Assembly: GCF_022678485.1 (NCBI RefSeq)
Contig: NZ_JALBYP010000021.1
Span: 124,001-188,000 of the forward strand
Origin: Aliiroseovarius sediminis
Lineage (GTDB): Bacteria > Pseudomonadota > Alphaproteobacteria > Rhodobacterales > Rhodobacteraceae
Reading direction: 5' to 3'
Length of the DNA: 64,000 nucleotides
Shown here: piece after piece, positions 56,041 through 64,000 of the stretch
Position numbering within the stretch: the stretch's first letter is position 1
How the letters are laid out: every line of letters starts with the position of its first letter
Program-made: the position numbers and the translations under genes
The notes under the pieces: model-generated
Told to the model about the DNA's origin: nothing
The model's database searches: none
What the model saw: the letters and a program-made list of their open reading frames with translations, nothing else

Positions 56041-57693
56041 ATGCTGCGTGGTCTTGATATTCGCGATCTTCTGATCATCGACCGGCTGGAGCTTGAGTTT
56101 CAGCCGGGTCTGAACGTGTTGACCGGCGAAACTGGCGCGGGCAAGTCGATCTTGCTGGACAGCTTGGGCTTCGTGCTGGGCTGGCGGGGGCGCGCCGATC
56201 TTGTGCGCACCGGCGCCGATCAGGGCGAGGTCACGGCAACATTCGATCTTCCCGCAGGTCATCCCGCCCGCGCGGTGCTGGACGATGCCGGCATCCCGGT
56301 CGAGGATGAATTGGTCCTGCGCCGCGTGAACCGGGCCGATGGGCGCAAGACGGCGTGGGTGAACGACCGCCGCGCGTCGGGCGAGGTGCTGCGCGCGCTG
56401 TCGGACACGCTGGTGGAACTGCACGGGCAGCAGGATGATCGCGGGCTTCTGAACCCGCGCGTGCACCGGCAATTGTTGGACGAATTCGGCGGGTTGGGCG
56501 CGCAGGTCGACGCCAGCCGCGCTGCGTGGCGCGACCTTGCGCGGGCGCAGAAGGCGCTGGATCAGGCGCGCGCCGATCTGGCCGCAGCCCAAGCCGAAGA
56601 AGAGTTTCTGCGCCATGCGGTTGGCGAGCTGGACACGCTGGCCCCTGAACCGGGCGAGGATGCCGAGCTTGATGCGCGCCGTCGCCTGATGCAGGGCGCA
56701 GAACGAATCGGAGAGGATATTTCCAAGGCCCAACAAGCCCTAGGCATGGGCGAGGGGGCCGAGGCCCGCGCCAGCGATGCGCTGCGCTGGCTGGAAGGGG
56801 TGGTCGAGCAGGCAGGCGATACACTGGACGCGCCCATCGCCGCCCTTGGCCGCGCGCTGGCTGAATTGTCCGACGCCGCGCAGGGGATCGAGGCTGCGCT
56901 GGACAGCCTGACCTTCAATCCGCACGAGCTTGAGATGGTCGAGGAACGTCTGTTCGCAATCCGCGCAATGGCCCGCAAACATCAGGTGGCACCTGACGAT
57001 CTGGGCGGTTTTGCTGACGAGCTGCGCGCGCGACTAAAGGCGCTGGATGCAGGCGCGGATGCGATTGCCGGGCTGGAACAGGACGCGGCAGACGCGCAGG
57101 CGCGGTATGATACCTCCGCCACCGCGCTGACGCAGGCGCGCAGCAATGCGGCGACGGAATTGGACAAGGCCATGTCGGCAGAGCTCGCGCCTTTGAAGAT
57201 GGAGCGCGCCGTTTTCACCACCGCTCGCACCGACACGGACGCGGGGCCGGAAGGTCGCGATCACATTACCTTCACCGTCGCCACCAACCCCGGCGCACCC
57301 GCTGGCCCGTTGAACAAGATTGCATCCGGGGGCGAGCTTAGCCGCTTCCTGTTGGCGCTTAAGGTCTGCCTGACCCGCGAAGCCGACGGCTTGACCATGA
57401 TCTTTGACGAAATCGACCGCGGCGTGGGCGGTGCCACCGCCGACGCGGTTGGCCGTCGCCTGTCGGCTTTGTCGGATGGCGGGCAGGTCTTGGTCGTGAC
57501 CCATAGTCCTCAGGTCGCCGCCCTTGGCGATCATCATTGGCAGGTGCAGAAAACCGTGGTGGAGGGTGTCACATTATCCATTGTCGTCGCGCTGGATGAT
57601 GCCGCCCGCGTGGACGAAGTGGCGCGCATGATTTCTGGCGATACGATCACCAAGGCAGGTCGCGCAGCGGCGAAAGAACTGCTGGGCGGTTAA
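56041..57693 (+). CDS. recN: DNA repair ATPase RecN
   Basis: SMC-like ATPase acting early in double-strand break repair. The 550 residues carry Walker A GETGAGKS at 29-36, coiled-coil regions on both sides of a central part (about 150-370), the ABC signature ASGGELSRF near 423 and Walker B MIFDEIDRGVGG near 455. The usual length is about 550. It lies 39 bases after bamD; a bamD-recN pairing occurs in related genomes, to my knowledge. No LexA box was recognised upstream. Confidence 0.96.
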   Translation: MLRGLDIRDLLIIDRLELEFQPGLNVLTGETGAGKSILLDSLGFVLGWRGRADLVRTGADQGEVTATFDLPAGHPARAVLDDAGIPVEDELVLRRVNRADGRKTAWVNDRRASGEVLRALSDTLVELHGQQDDRGLLNPRVHRQLLDEFGGLGAQVDASRAAWRDLARAQKALDQARADLAAAQAEEEFLRHAVGELDTLAPEPGEDAELDARRRLMQGAERIGEDISKAQQALGMGEGAEARASDALRWLEGVVEQAGDTLDAPIAALGRALAELSDAAQGIEAALDSLTFNPHELEMVEERLFAIRAMARKHQVAPDDLGGFADELRARLKALDAGADAIAGLEQDAADAQARYDTSATALTQARSNAATELDKAMSAELAPLKMERAVFTTARTDTDAGPEGRDHITFTVATNPGAPAGPLNKIASGGELSRFLLALKVCLTREADGLTMIFDEIDRGVGGATADAVGRRLSALSDGGQVLVVTHSPQVAALGDHHWQVQKTVVEGVTLSIVVALDDAARVDEVARMISGDTITKAGRAAAKELLGG

Positions 57694-57699
57694 CCGCGT

Positions 57700-59073
57700 C
57701 TAGCCCTGTGGAACAAGTTTTCCGGGGTTCAGAATGCCAGTCGGGTCCAGCGCCGATTTGATATCACCCATCACCGACCAAGCGGCGCCGTGCTCGGCCT
57801 CCATCAAGTCCAGCTTGCCCATGCCGATGCCGTGTTCCCCCGTGATCGTGCCCCCCATCGCCAACGCCCGGTCGCTCATCCGGCGGGCCAGCGCCTTGGC
57901 GGTGGCTTTCTCGGCGGCGTTGCCGTCTTCGATCAACAGGATCGCGTGGAAATTGCCGTCGCCGACGTGGCCAAGGATCGGCCCCAACAGGTTTGATGCC
58001 GCGATGTCGGCCTGTGTTTCTTCGACCGCGCAGGCCAGTTGTGAAATCGGCACGCAGATATCCGTAACCACCGCCCGCGCGCCGGGGCGCAGGGACAGGA
58101 CCGCGTAATAGGCATGGTGGCGGATTTTCCACAGCGCATTGCGATCTTCGGTCTTCGTTGCGTGCTTATAGCCAGTGGCACCAAAATCGGTCGCGATCTC
58201 GCCGAACCCGTCGCTTGCCTCGGCCACGGCAGCGGGGCTTCCGTGGAATTCGACCAAGAGGTGGGGGCATTCGGGCATGTCGGTGCCAGCATAGACGTTG
58301 AAGGCCCGCGCGGTGTCGGCATCCACGAACTCGATCCGGGCCATCGGAATGCCCATCTGGATCACCTGCTGCACGGCCCCCACCGCCGAAGCCATGTCTG
58401 GAAAGGCGCAGATCCCTGCGCTGATCTGTTCGGGGATGCCGTGCAGGCGCAAGGTCAATTCGGTGATGATGCCTAACGTGCCTTCGGACCCAAGAAAAAG
58501 CGCGGTCAGATCATAGCCCGACGCTGATTTCGCCGCGCGCGATCCGGTCGTGATCACCCGCCCATCGGCCAGCACCACGGTCAGGCCCCGCACGTTGTCA
58601 CGCATCGAGCCATAGCGCACCGTGGTCGTCCCCGATGCCCGCGTCGCCGCCATGCCGCCGATGGACGCATTTGCCCCTGGGTCGACCGGAAAAAAGACAC
58701 CCATTGTGCGCAGCTCAACGTTCAAATCTTCGCGCGTCAGGCCTGGTTGCACGACTGCAAGCATATCGCCGGGGTCTGCGGATAGGACCGCGTTCATGCG
58801 CGACATATCCAGACACAGGCCGCCGCGAGGCGCGCTTGTGTGCCCCTCAAGCGAGGTGCCCGCGCCGAAGGGGATCACCGGCATGCCCGCGCTGTGACAC
58901 AGATGCAGGATCGCGCTGACCTCATCCGTGGTTTCGGGCCACGCCACCGCATCGGGCGGGGCGGGGTCGAAATGGCTTTCCGATCCGCCATGATGCAACA
59001 GATCAGACTTGGAGCGGCTGAGCCGATCGCCTAGCATGGACGAAAGCTCGGTTAACACGGTGTCGATGGTCAT
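57700..59073 (-). CDS. FAD-linked oxidase, glycolate oxidase GlcD / D-lactate dehydrogenase type
   Basis: A 457-residue flavoprotein with the PCMH FAD-binding domain (about 40-215; VIPFGAGTSLEGHTSAPRGG is the FAD-contact segment) and an FAD-oxidase C-terminal domain ending with GEHGIGMGKLDLM. This pattern fits GlcD and also D-lactate, D-2-hydroxyglutarate and other alpha-hydroxyacid dehydrogenases. GlcE and GlcF are not adjacent, so the D-lactate or D-2-hydroxyacid role is at least as likely. ATG at 59073 follows GGGAGGATGGG; the longer frame to 59319 overlaps the ClC gene. It is convergent with recN (6-base gap). Confidence 0.88.
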   Translation of the reverse strand: MTIDTVLTELSSMLGDRLSRSKSDLLHHGGSESHFDPAPPDAVAWPETTDEVSAILHLCHSAGMPVIPFGAGTSLEGHTSAPRGGLCLDMSRMNAVLSADPGDMLAVVQPGLTREDLNVELRTMGVFFPVDPGANASIGGMAATRASGTTTVRYGSMRDNVRGLTVVLADGRVITTGSRAAKSASGYDLTALFLGSEGTLGIITELTLRLHGIPEQISAGICAFPDMASAVGAVQQVIQMGIPMARIEFVDADTARAFNVYAGTDMPECPHLLVEFHGSPAAVAEASDGFGEIATDFGATGYKHATKTEDRNALWKIRHHAYYAVLSLRPGARAVVTDICVPISQLACAVEETQADIAASNLLGPILGHVGDGNFHAILLIEDGNAAEKATAKALARRMSDRALAMGGTITGEHGIGMGKLDLMEAEHGAAWSVMGDIKSALDPTGILNPGKLVPQG

Positions 59074-59149
59074 CCCATCCTCCCCAGCAAAGCCGGAACA
59101 ACTTATGGTAAATGCGTGATCTTGGGAAGAGTGGCGCAGGCGGGGGACG

Positions 59150-60838
59150 ATGCCTAATCGGCTAAAATTGTTCTTAAATCGCGTGTGGCGGGAGCTGGTT
59201 TCGCGGATCTCTACTGCTTGGGATATTCTGGTCGAGAAAGGTCCAAGCCAACTGCAGTTCTGGCTGATTGCCTTGGTGATCGGGATCGCCTCTGGCTTCG
59301 CCGCACTTGGGTTCCGCAAAGGGATCGAGACGCTTCAAACAGCGATTTATGGCACCGACGATCTGGCCCATTTGCACAGTTTCGCCGGCACCCTGCCGTG
59401 GTATTGGGTGCTGCTGCTGCCAGCGTTCGGGGGGCTGGTGGTGGGCATTATCTTGAACTGGTTCACCCATGACGGGCGGGTGCGCGCCGTCGCCGATGTG
59501 ATCGAGGGCGCAGCGCTTTGGGACGGGCGCGTTGAAAAACGCGCGGGGTTGGGGTCGGCGCTTGCGTCGATGATAACGCTGTCTACTGGCGGGTCGTCGG
59601 GGCGGGAAGGGCCAGTGGTTCACTTGGCCGCGGTGATTTCAAGTTGGGTGTCGGCGCGGATCAAGGCTGATGGCGTTACCGGGCGCGATTTGTTGGGCTG
59701 TGCCGTCGCTGCGGCTGTGTCGGCCAGCTTCAACGCCCCCATCGCGGGCGCGCTGTTCGCGTTAGAGGTGGTGTTGCGCCACTTCGCTGTACGTGCCTTT
59801 GCACCCATCGCCATTGCTTCGGTTGCTGGGACGGTCATCAACCGTCTTGAATACGGCGATGTGACCGAGTTTATTTTGCCCGCCGAGGGATCGTTTGTCT
59901 TTTATGTCGAACTTCCTGCCTTCCTGATCCTTGGGCTTGTCTGTGGCGTGGTGTCGGTGGTGTTGATGCGGTCCATTTTTTGGGCCGAGGATGTGAGCGA
60001 TGCGGTGCAATCGGCCTTGCGCCTTCCGAAGGTGCTGCGACCAGCCATTGCAGGGCTGATGCTGGGGGCGATTGCGATCTGGTATCCACACATCATTGGG
60101 GTCGGGTATGAAACGACATCGGACGCGCTGACCGGGACACTGGGGCTGCAACTGGCGATCTCGTATGTGGTGGTCAAGGTGGTGGCGGTTGCGATTACCA
60201 TTGCCGGGCGTATGGGGGGTGGTGTTTTCTCACCCGCGCTGATGGTGGGCGCGCTGACCGGGCTGGCGTTTGGCATCGTGGCGACGTCCATCTTCCCTGA
60301 CGTTTCCGGCTCGCAGACGCTGTATGCGTTGGCAGGCATGGGGGCGGTGGCGGCTGCCGTTCTTGGCGCGCCGATTTCCACCACGCTGATCGTGTTTGAA
60401 CTAACGGGCGACTGGCAAACCGGCATTGCCGTGATGACGGCGGTGTCGCTGTCCACAGCGCTGTCCAGCCGTTGGGTTGATCGCAGTTTCTTCCTGACGC
60501 AGTTGAAGCGAAGCGGCATCCATCTGGCGGCTGGTCCGCAAGCCTATCTGCCGTCAACGGTTCGGGTCGCGACCGTCATGCGCGATCGCGACCACAGCCG
60601 CGCCGCAAAGGAGGAGTTTTGCTGGGAATTGATTGAAGATGGCGTCTATGTCGATGGCAACGCCACCTTGCAGGTGGTCATGCCGATGTTCGAAAATGCC
60701 AGCACCACCTTTATTCCCGTCGTCACCCTGGGGGGCGAGGGCGACCCGCCCGAGCTGTGGGGCGCGGTGTTTCAGGTGGATGCGTTAAAGGCCTTCAACC
60801 GCGCGCTGACCCGCATGGCGGCGGAAGAACATAGTTGA
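59150..60838 (+). CDS. ClC-family chloride channel/antiporter
   Basis: A 562-residue membrane protein of the ClC superfamily with the gating segment GGSSGREGPVVHL near residue 146-158, carrying the external-gate glutamate of transporters, and GGGVFSPALMVG near 355-366 as the GxFxP motif. The first anion-site motif GSGIP is replaced by GRVRAVADVIEG, so selectivity may differ from classical chloride/proton exchangers. The C-terminal about 90 residues are soluble and look like a degenerate CBS-like tail. ATG at 59150. It diverges from the FAD oxidase (76-base gap) and ends 15 bases before the convergent rsmA. Confidence 0.9.
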   Translation: MPNRLKLFLNRVWRELVSRISTAWDILVEKGPSQLQFWLIALVIGIASGFAALGFRKGIETLQTAIYGTDDLAHLHSFAGTLPWYWVLLLPAFGGLVVGIILNWFTHDGRVRAVADVIEGAALWDGRVEKRAGLGSALASMITLSTGGSSGREGPVVHLAAVISSWVSARIKADGVTGRDLLGCAVAAAVSASFNAPIAGALFALEVVLRHFAVRAFAPIAIASVAGTVINRLEYGDVTEFILPAEGSFVFYVELPAFLILGLVCGVVSVVLMRSIFWAEDVSDAVQSALRLPKVLRPAIAGLMLGAIAIWYPHIIGVGYETTSDALTGTLGLQLAISYVVVKVVAVAITIAGRMGGGVFSPALMVGALTGLAFGIVATSIFPDVSGSQTLYALAGMGAVAAAVLGAPISTTLIVFELTGDWQTGIAVMTAVSLSTALSSRWVDRSFFLTQLKRSGIHLAAGPQAYLPSTVRVATVMRDRDHSRAAKEEFCWELIEDGVYVDGNATLQVVMPMFENASTTFIPVVTLGGEGDPPELWGAVFQVDALKAFNRALTRMAAEEHS

Positions 60839-60853
60839 TGATGGGCGCAAGGC

Positions 60854-61696
60854 TCAGGATGCTGCCAGCGCGCGACTAAGGGCGCAGAATTCTTCGATGC
60901 CGATTTCTTCGGCCCGCGACGTCGGTTTGATCCCGACCGATGTCAGCACGTCCTCGATCTGTGGATGTAATCCCTTCAAGGACGCGCGCAGCATCTTGCG
61001 CCGCTGTCCGAACGCCTTGGCGACCAGTGCTTGCAGCTTGTCCGCATCCGCCTCGAAGCGCGGAGCGGGCAGAGCGTCGAAATGCACCACGGAAGAATGG
61101 ATCTTGGGCGGAGGGGTGAATGCCTCGGGTGGCAGTTCCATCACCACGCGGGGGGTGGTGCGCCATTGGGCCAGTACGGCCAAACGACCGTATTTCTTCG
61201 ATCCCGGCTGGGCGACGATCCGATCGGCAACCTCTTTCTGGAACATCAATGTCAGGCTGTCCCAGACGGGCGGCCAACTGGGCGGGGTCAGCCAGCGCAC
61301 CAGAAGCTCGGTCCCTACGTTATAGGGCAGGTTTGCCACGATGCGTATGGGCGGGGTCAGGTGGTCCAGCGGATCAAGGTCTAACGCATCGGCGTTGATG
61401 ATCTGAAGCCGGTCGGGATAGACTGCCTGTATCTCGGCCAATGGTGCCATGGCGCGGCGGTCTTTTTCGACGGCCAGTACCTTGCGTGCGCCTTCAACCA
61501 GCAAACCGCGCGTCAGCCCACCGGGGCCGGGGCCGATTTCCAAAATATCCGATTTGCTTAGATCACCCGCCTGCCGCGCAATCTTGGCGGTCAGGTTCAG
61601 GTCTAGAAGGAAATTCTGCCCAAGTGATTTCTTGGCGGTCAACCCGTGGGTCGCGATCACTTCGCGCAGGGGGGGCAGGCCGTCGATCTGGCTCAT
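60854..61696 (-). CDS. rsmA: 16S rRNA (adenine1518/1519-N6)-dimethyltransferase
   Basis: KsgA-type methyltransferase that dimethylates two adenines near the 3' end of 16S rRNA. The 280 residues have the SAM motif [15 protein letters not shown] near residues 50-64 and the catalytic [11 protein letters not shown] near 122-132. The C-terminal helical domain ([17 protein letters not shown]) is standard. Its ATG overlaps the pdxA stop by four bases (61693-61696), continuing the surA-pdxA-rsmA set found in many Proteobacteria. Confidence 0.96.
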   Translation of the reverse strand: MSQIDGLPPLREVIATHGLTAKKSLGQNFLLDLNLTAKIARQAGDLSKSDILEIGPGPGGLTRGLLVEGARKVLAVEKDRRAMAPLAEIQAVYPDRLQIINADALDLDPLDHLTPPIRIVANLPYNVGTELLVRWLTPPSWPPVWDSLTLMFQKEVADRIVAQPGSKKYGRLAVLAQWRTTPRVVMELPPEAFTPPPKIHSSVVHFDALPAPRFEADADKLQALVAKAFGQRRKMLRASLKGLHPQIEDVLTSVGIKPTSRAEEIGIEEFCALSRALAAS

Positions 61697-62706
61697 CTGT
61701 GCTGTCCATGCGCTTGCCCGTGCCGGGCGCGGCCCATGCGCCGCGCCATGCGCAGTGCGGCGATCAAAGAGCTTGGGTCGGCCTTACCCGTGCCCGCAAT
61801 GTCAAACGCCGTGCCGTGATCGGGCGAAGTGCGGACAAACGGCAGGCCCAACGTGACATTCACGCCACCCGCAAAGTCGATGGTCTTGATTGGGATCAGC
61901 GCCTGATCATGATACATGCACACCGCCGCATCATAGCCCGCACGCGCCGCCGCGTGGAACATCGTATCGGCTGAAAGCGGCCCGATAAGGTCCAGCCCCT
62001 CAGCCCGAAGGTCATCCAGAAGCGGGGTGATCATCGTGATTTCGTCCATCCCCATCGCGCCGCCTTCCCCCGCATGGGGGTTCAGCCCGGCCACGGCGAT
62101 GCGCGGGGTGGACAGGCTGAAATCGTCGATTAGGGCGCGGTGGGTGGTGCGGATGACTTGTTCCAACCCTTGGCGGGTCAGCGCTTTTGGCACGTCCGAC
62201 AGGGCAATATGGATCGTCGCAGGCACGACGCGCAGCCCGTCGCAGGCCAGCATCATCACGACTTCGGCGCCGCCCGCCAGATGTGCCAGAAACTCGGTAT
62301 GGCCGGGAAAGGCAAAGCCTGCACCGTCCTGCAGGGCCTTCTTGTGAATGGGGTTGGTGCAGATCGCCAGCGCCTCGCCCTGTTGGGCAAGGTCCACCGC
62401 GCGTTCGATGACCCTGACGACCTGCGCCGCATGGTCCGGCTGTGGCTTGCCGGGCGTACGCGGGGGGCCAAAATCATGGGGCATGACGGGCAACGAGGGC
62501 GCGTCGAACGCCCCCGTGGGCGCAGAGATTTCCGTGAACGCGGTGCCTGCGGGCAGATGCGCGGGGTCACCGATCAAGAAAAATGGCACCTCGCCTTTCA
62601 AGGCAGCAAAGGCCGGGCCTGCAATATCCGGCCCGATGCCAGCAGGCTCGCCCATCGTTAACGCAATTGGTGGCAAGATGGCCTTTGCCGGCGCGGTAGA
62701 GGTCAT
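61693..62706 (-). CDS. pdxA: 4-hydroxythreonine-4-phosphate dehydrogenase
   Basis: NAD-dependent step of DXP-dependent pyridoxal phosphate synthesis. The 337 residues include [13 protein letters not shown] near 16-28, the FPGHTEFLA region with the metal histidine, [12 protein letters not shown] near 213-224 and [10 protein letters not shown] near 269-278 with a further metal ligand. Length fits the family. It overlaps surA upstream and rsmA downstream by four bases each, so translation of the three is likely coupled. PLP is needed by the aminotransferases and KynU in the window. Confidence 0.96.
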   Translation of the reverse strand: MTSTAPAKAILPPIALTMGEPAGIGPDIAGPAFAALKGEVPFFLIGDPAHLPAGTAFTEISAPTGAFDAPSLPVMPHDFGPPRTPGKPQPDHAAQVVRVIERAVDLAQQGEALAICTNPIHKKALQDGAGFAFPGHTEFLAHLAGGAEVVMMLACDGLRVVPATIHIALSDVPKALTRQGLEQVIRTTHRALIDDFSLSTPRIAVAGLNPHAGEGGAMGMDEITMITPLLDDLRAEGLDLIGPLSADTMFHAAARAGYDAAVCMYHDQALIPIKTIDFAGGVNVTLGLPFVRTSPDHGTAFDIAGTGKADPSSLIAALRMARRMGRARHGQAHGQHR

Positions 62707-63989
62707 TGGCCGGTGTAGTCTTCGATATGCGCGGCTGCCTCCAGCTCTTCCAGATAGGCTGTGGCGTAGCTTTGCAAACGTTGGTTTTGCAACTGGCGCT
62801 TGATATCGTCGCGGCTGACGTCTTCGGGCAGGTCACGGGCGCGCGAACACAGCATCAGGAACACGAGGTTCTGACCAGAGGCCGAGGTCAGCGCAGTTGA
62901 TACCTCTCCTTCGTCCAGCTTGGCCAGCTCCACCGCATAGCGCGTGGGCACCTGCCCAATGGGCATGGCCTCGCGCTGCAATTGCGCGGGATTTTCGCCG
63001 CCCACAATGCCGAATAGGTCATTACAGGTGTCGGCCCTGCTGCGCAGACGGGCGGCTTCGGCCAGTGTTTGCGCGGTGCGTCCGCCGGGCAGCATAAGCG
63101 TGGCATAGTCAACGGTCACATCCTTGGGGGCGGGGGCGTCGGTTTCCTCCATCGCGCGCAGTTGGAAGATGGCCACGCCGTTCTGAACGGGGATCGGATC
63201 GGTGACATGACCGGGCGCGAGCGGCAGAATTTGCGCGGCAATGGCTGGCGGCAGGTTCGACAGATCCATCCAAGGCATCCGGCCCGACCGCTGCTTCGAG
63301 GGCGCAACCGAATACTGTCGCGCCGCCGCTGAAAACCCGCCCAGCGTCGTGATCTGGCTAAGTTCCGAGGCCCGTGCGTTCGAGCTTTGCATTTGTGCCG
63401 GTGTCTGTGCCGGCAGAATGATTTCCGACAGCAGAACACGCACGCCAGCGCCGGGGCGGGTCAGTGCAAGTTGACGATCAACCTCGTCATCCGTGACCGT
63501 GACGCGTCCGGCGAACCTGGCGCGCACGACGCCGCGCCAGGCGACGCCGGCGGCGACGAAATCGCGGAAGGTTTCTTGCGCGATGCCTGCCTGGGCAAGG
63601 ATCTTTGTGAATGCCTCGATCTCAAGATTGAAGCGACCGGCGAATTCGGTCATGCCTGCCAGCACCTCTTCTGCCGTCGGTTCGACATCGGCTTGCACCG
63701 CAGCTTGGCGTTGCAGGGTTTCGTTGGTCAACTGCTCGATCGCCAGATCGCGCAGGTTGCCGGGCGCTTTCAGGATGGTCAGAAACGCCATGCGCTGCGA
63801 CAGTTCATACGCGGTGATCACGCCGTCATTGACCTTCTTGACCGGGGCAAACAGGTTTTGTGCCATTGCTTGCGGGGCGCCCCACGACATCGCGATCACC
63901 AAACCCACCACAAGCGCCAGTGCGACCCGTTTTGTGCGGTGAAGAGTCTGCCACGTGTTCGTGCGGCTGTTGGTCATACGTTTCACCAT
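62703..63989 (-). CDS. surA: Periplasmic chaperone/peptidyl-prolyl isomerase SurA
   Basis: Outer-membrane protein chaperone. The 428-residue protein has a signal peptide cleaved near AMA (residue 43), a SurA_N domain (about 45-180) and a parvulin PPIC domain near 165-275; only one PPIC domain is obvious, whereas E. coli SurA has two. ATG at 63989 and an ATG at 63977 (MTNSRT) are both possible. Upstream sequence ends at the window edge; lptD is the usual neighbour but cannot be seen. It overlaps pdxA by four bases. Confidence 0.9.
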   Translation of the reverse strand: MVKRMTNSRTNTWQTLHRTKRVALALVVGLVIAMSWGAPQAMAQNLFAPVKKVNDGVITAYELSQRMAFLTILKAPGNLRDLAIEQLTNETLQRQAAVQADVEPTAEEVLAGMTEFAGRFNLEIEAFTKILAQAGIAQETFRDFVAAGVAWRGVVRARFAGRVTVTDDEVDRQLALTRPGAGVRVLLSEIILPAQTPAQMQSSNARASELSQITTLGGFSAAARQYSVAPSKQRSGRMPWMDLSNLPPAIAAQILPLAPGHVTDPIPVQNGVAIFQLRAMEETDAPAPKDVTVDYATLMLPGGRTAQTLAEAARLRSRADTCNDLFGIVGGENPAQLQREAMPIGQVPTRYAVELAKLDEGEVSTALTSASGQNLVFLMLCSRARDLPEDVSRDDIKRQLQNQRLQSYATAYLEELEAAAHIEDYTGQ

Positions 63990-64000
63990 GTGTCTGTCCG

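Noticed and set aside
1-64000. tRNA, rRNA, CRISPR, insertion sequence or prophage
   Set aside because: Gaps were read on both strands; no clover-leaf arms with a T-loop, repeat-spacer arrays, transposase or phage genes were found. A tRNAscan-type search would be decisive.

Overview
The window looks like a chromosomal segment of a marine-type alphaproteobacterium of the family Rhodobacteraceae (Roseobacter group). The evidence is the high GC content, the gene families (CobS/CobT beside a J-domain protein and BolA, malate synthase G, a Glu/Leu/Phe/Val dehydrogenase, DUF2484 proteins between murC and murB, FtsZ with a long C-terminal linker), and a family-style intergenic repeat around AAATATCC. 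The genus cannot be fixed from sequence reading alone. No rRNA, tRNA, CRISPR array, prophage, transposase or clear pseudogene was found. Almost everything reads as stable core genome.

Layout. 1-5.5 kb: a DUF3179 protein cut by the window edge, then trpE, a PpiD-type foldase and an aminotransferase on the minus strand. 5.7-8.5 kb: tyrS diverging from anmK, then a DUF427 protein. 8.6-14.7 kb: aminopeptidase P, the aerobic cobaltochelatase subunits cobT and cobS, a J-domain protein and divergent bolA. 14.7-19.1 kb: a DUF4177-like protein, a small outer-membrane beta-barrel, gatB, a lytic-transglycosylase-like protein and a PACE efflux protein. 19.2-29.6 kb: pepN, malate synthase G with a GlcG/HbpS-like protein, a PuuD-like amidotransferase, a membrane-anchored cytochrome c, a second aminotransferase, a DsbA-like protein and an AmiC-like amidase. 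29.7-36.8 kb: glutamate dehydrogenase, an AT-richer trio of TadG/TadE-like genes, an EEP-family hydrolase and a pirin. 36.8-42.8 kb: kynureninase, an isoprenylcysteine-methyltransferase-like membrane protein, pntAB and an EamA transporter.

43.0-57.7 kb is the division and cell-wall region, all on the plus strand: ftsW-murG-murC-DUF2484-DUF2484-murB-ddl-ftsQ-ftsA-ftsZ-lpxC-bamD-recN. Start and stop codons overlap at ftsW/murG, DUF2484/DUF2484, ddl/ftsQ and ftsQ/ftsA, so it is largely co-transcribed. It joins lipid II synthesis and handling, divisome assembly, lipid A synthesis and outer-membrane protein assembly. The upstream half of a typical dcw cluster is not next to ftsW here. 57.7-64 kb holds a GlcD-type FAD oxidase, a ClC transporter, and a minus-strand overlapping set surA-pdxA-rsmA.

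The points most worth a second look are: the two DUF2484 membrane proteins translationally packed between murC and murB; the isolated vWA-TadG/TadE/TadE trio with no secretion ATPase or secretin nearby and an EF-hand-like loop in the TadG protein; a 58-base intergenic element present twice almost identically plus a third, longer relative; a hairpin-rich 228-base break between murB and ddl inside the operon; a tandem 10-base direct repeat upstream of lpxC; and a TTG start for kynureninase supported by a perfect Shine-Dalgarno. I did not find an unmistakably new biological system.
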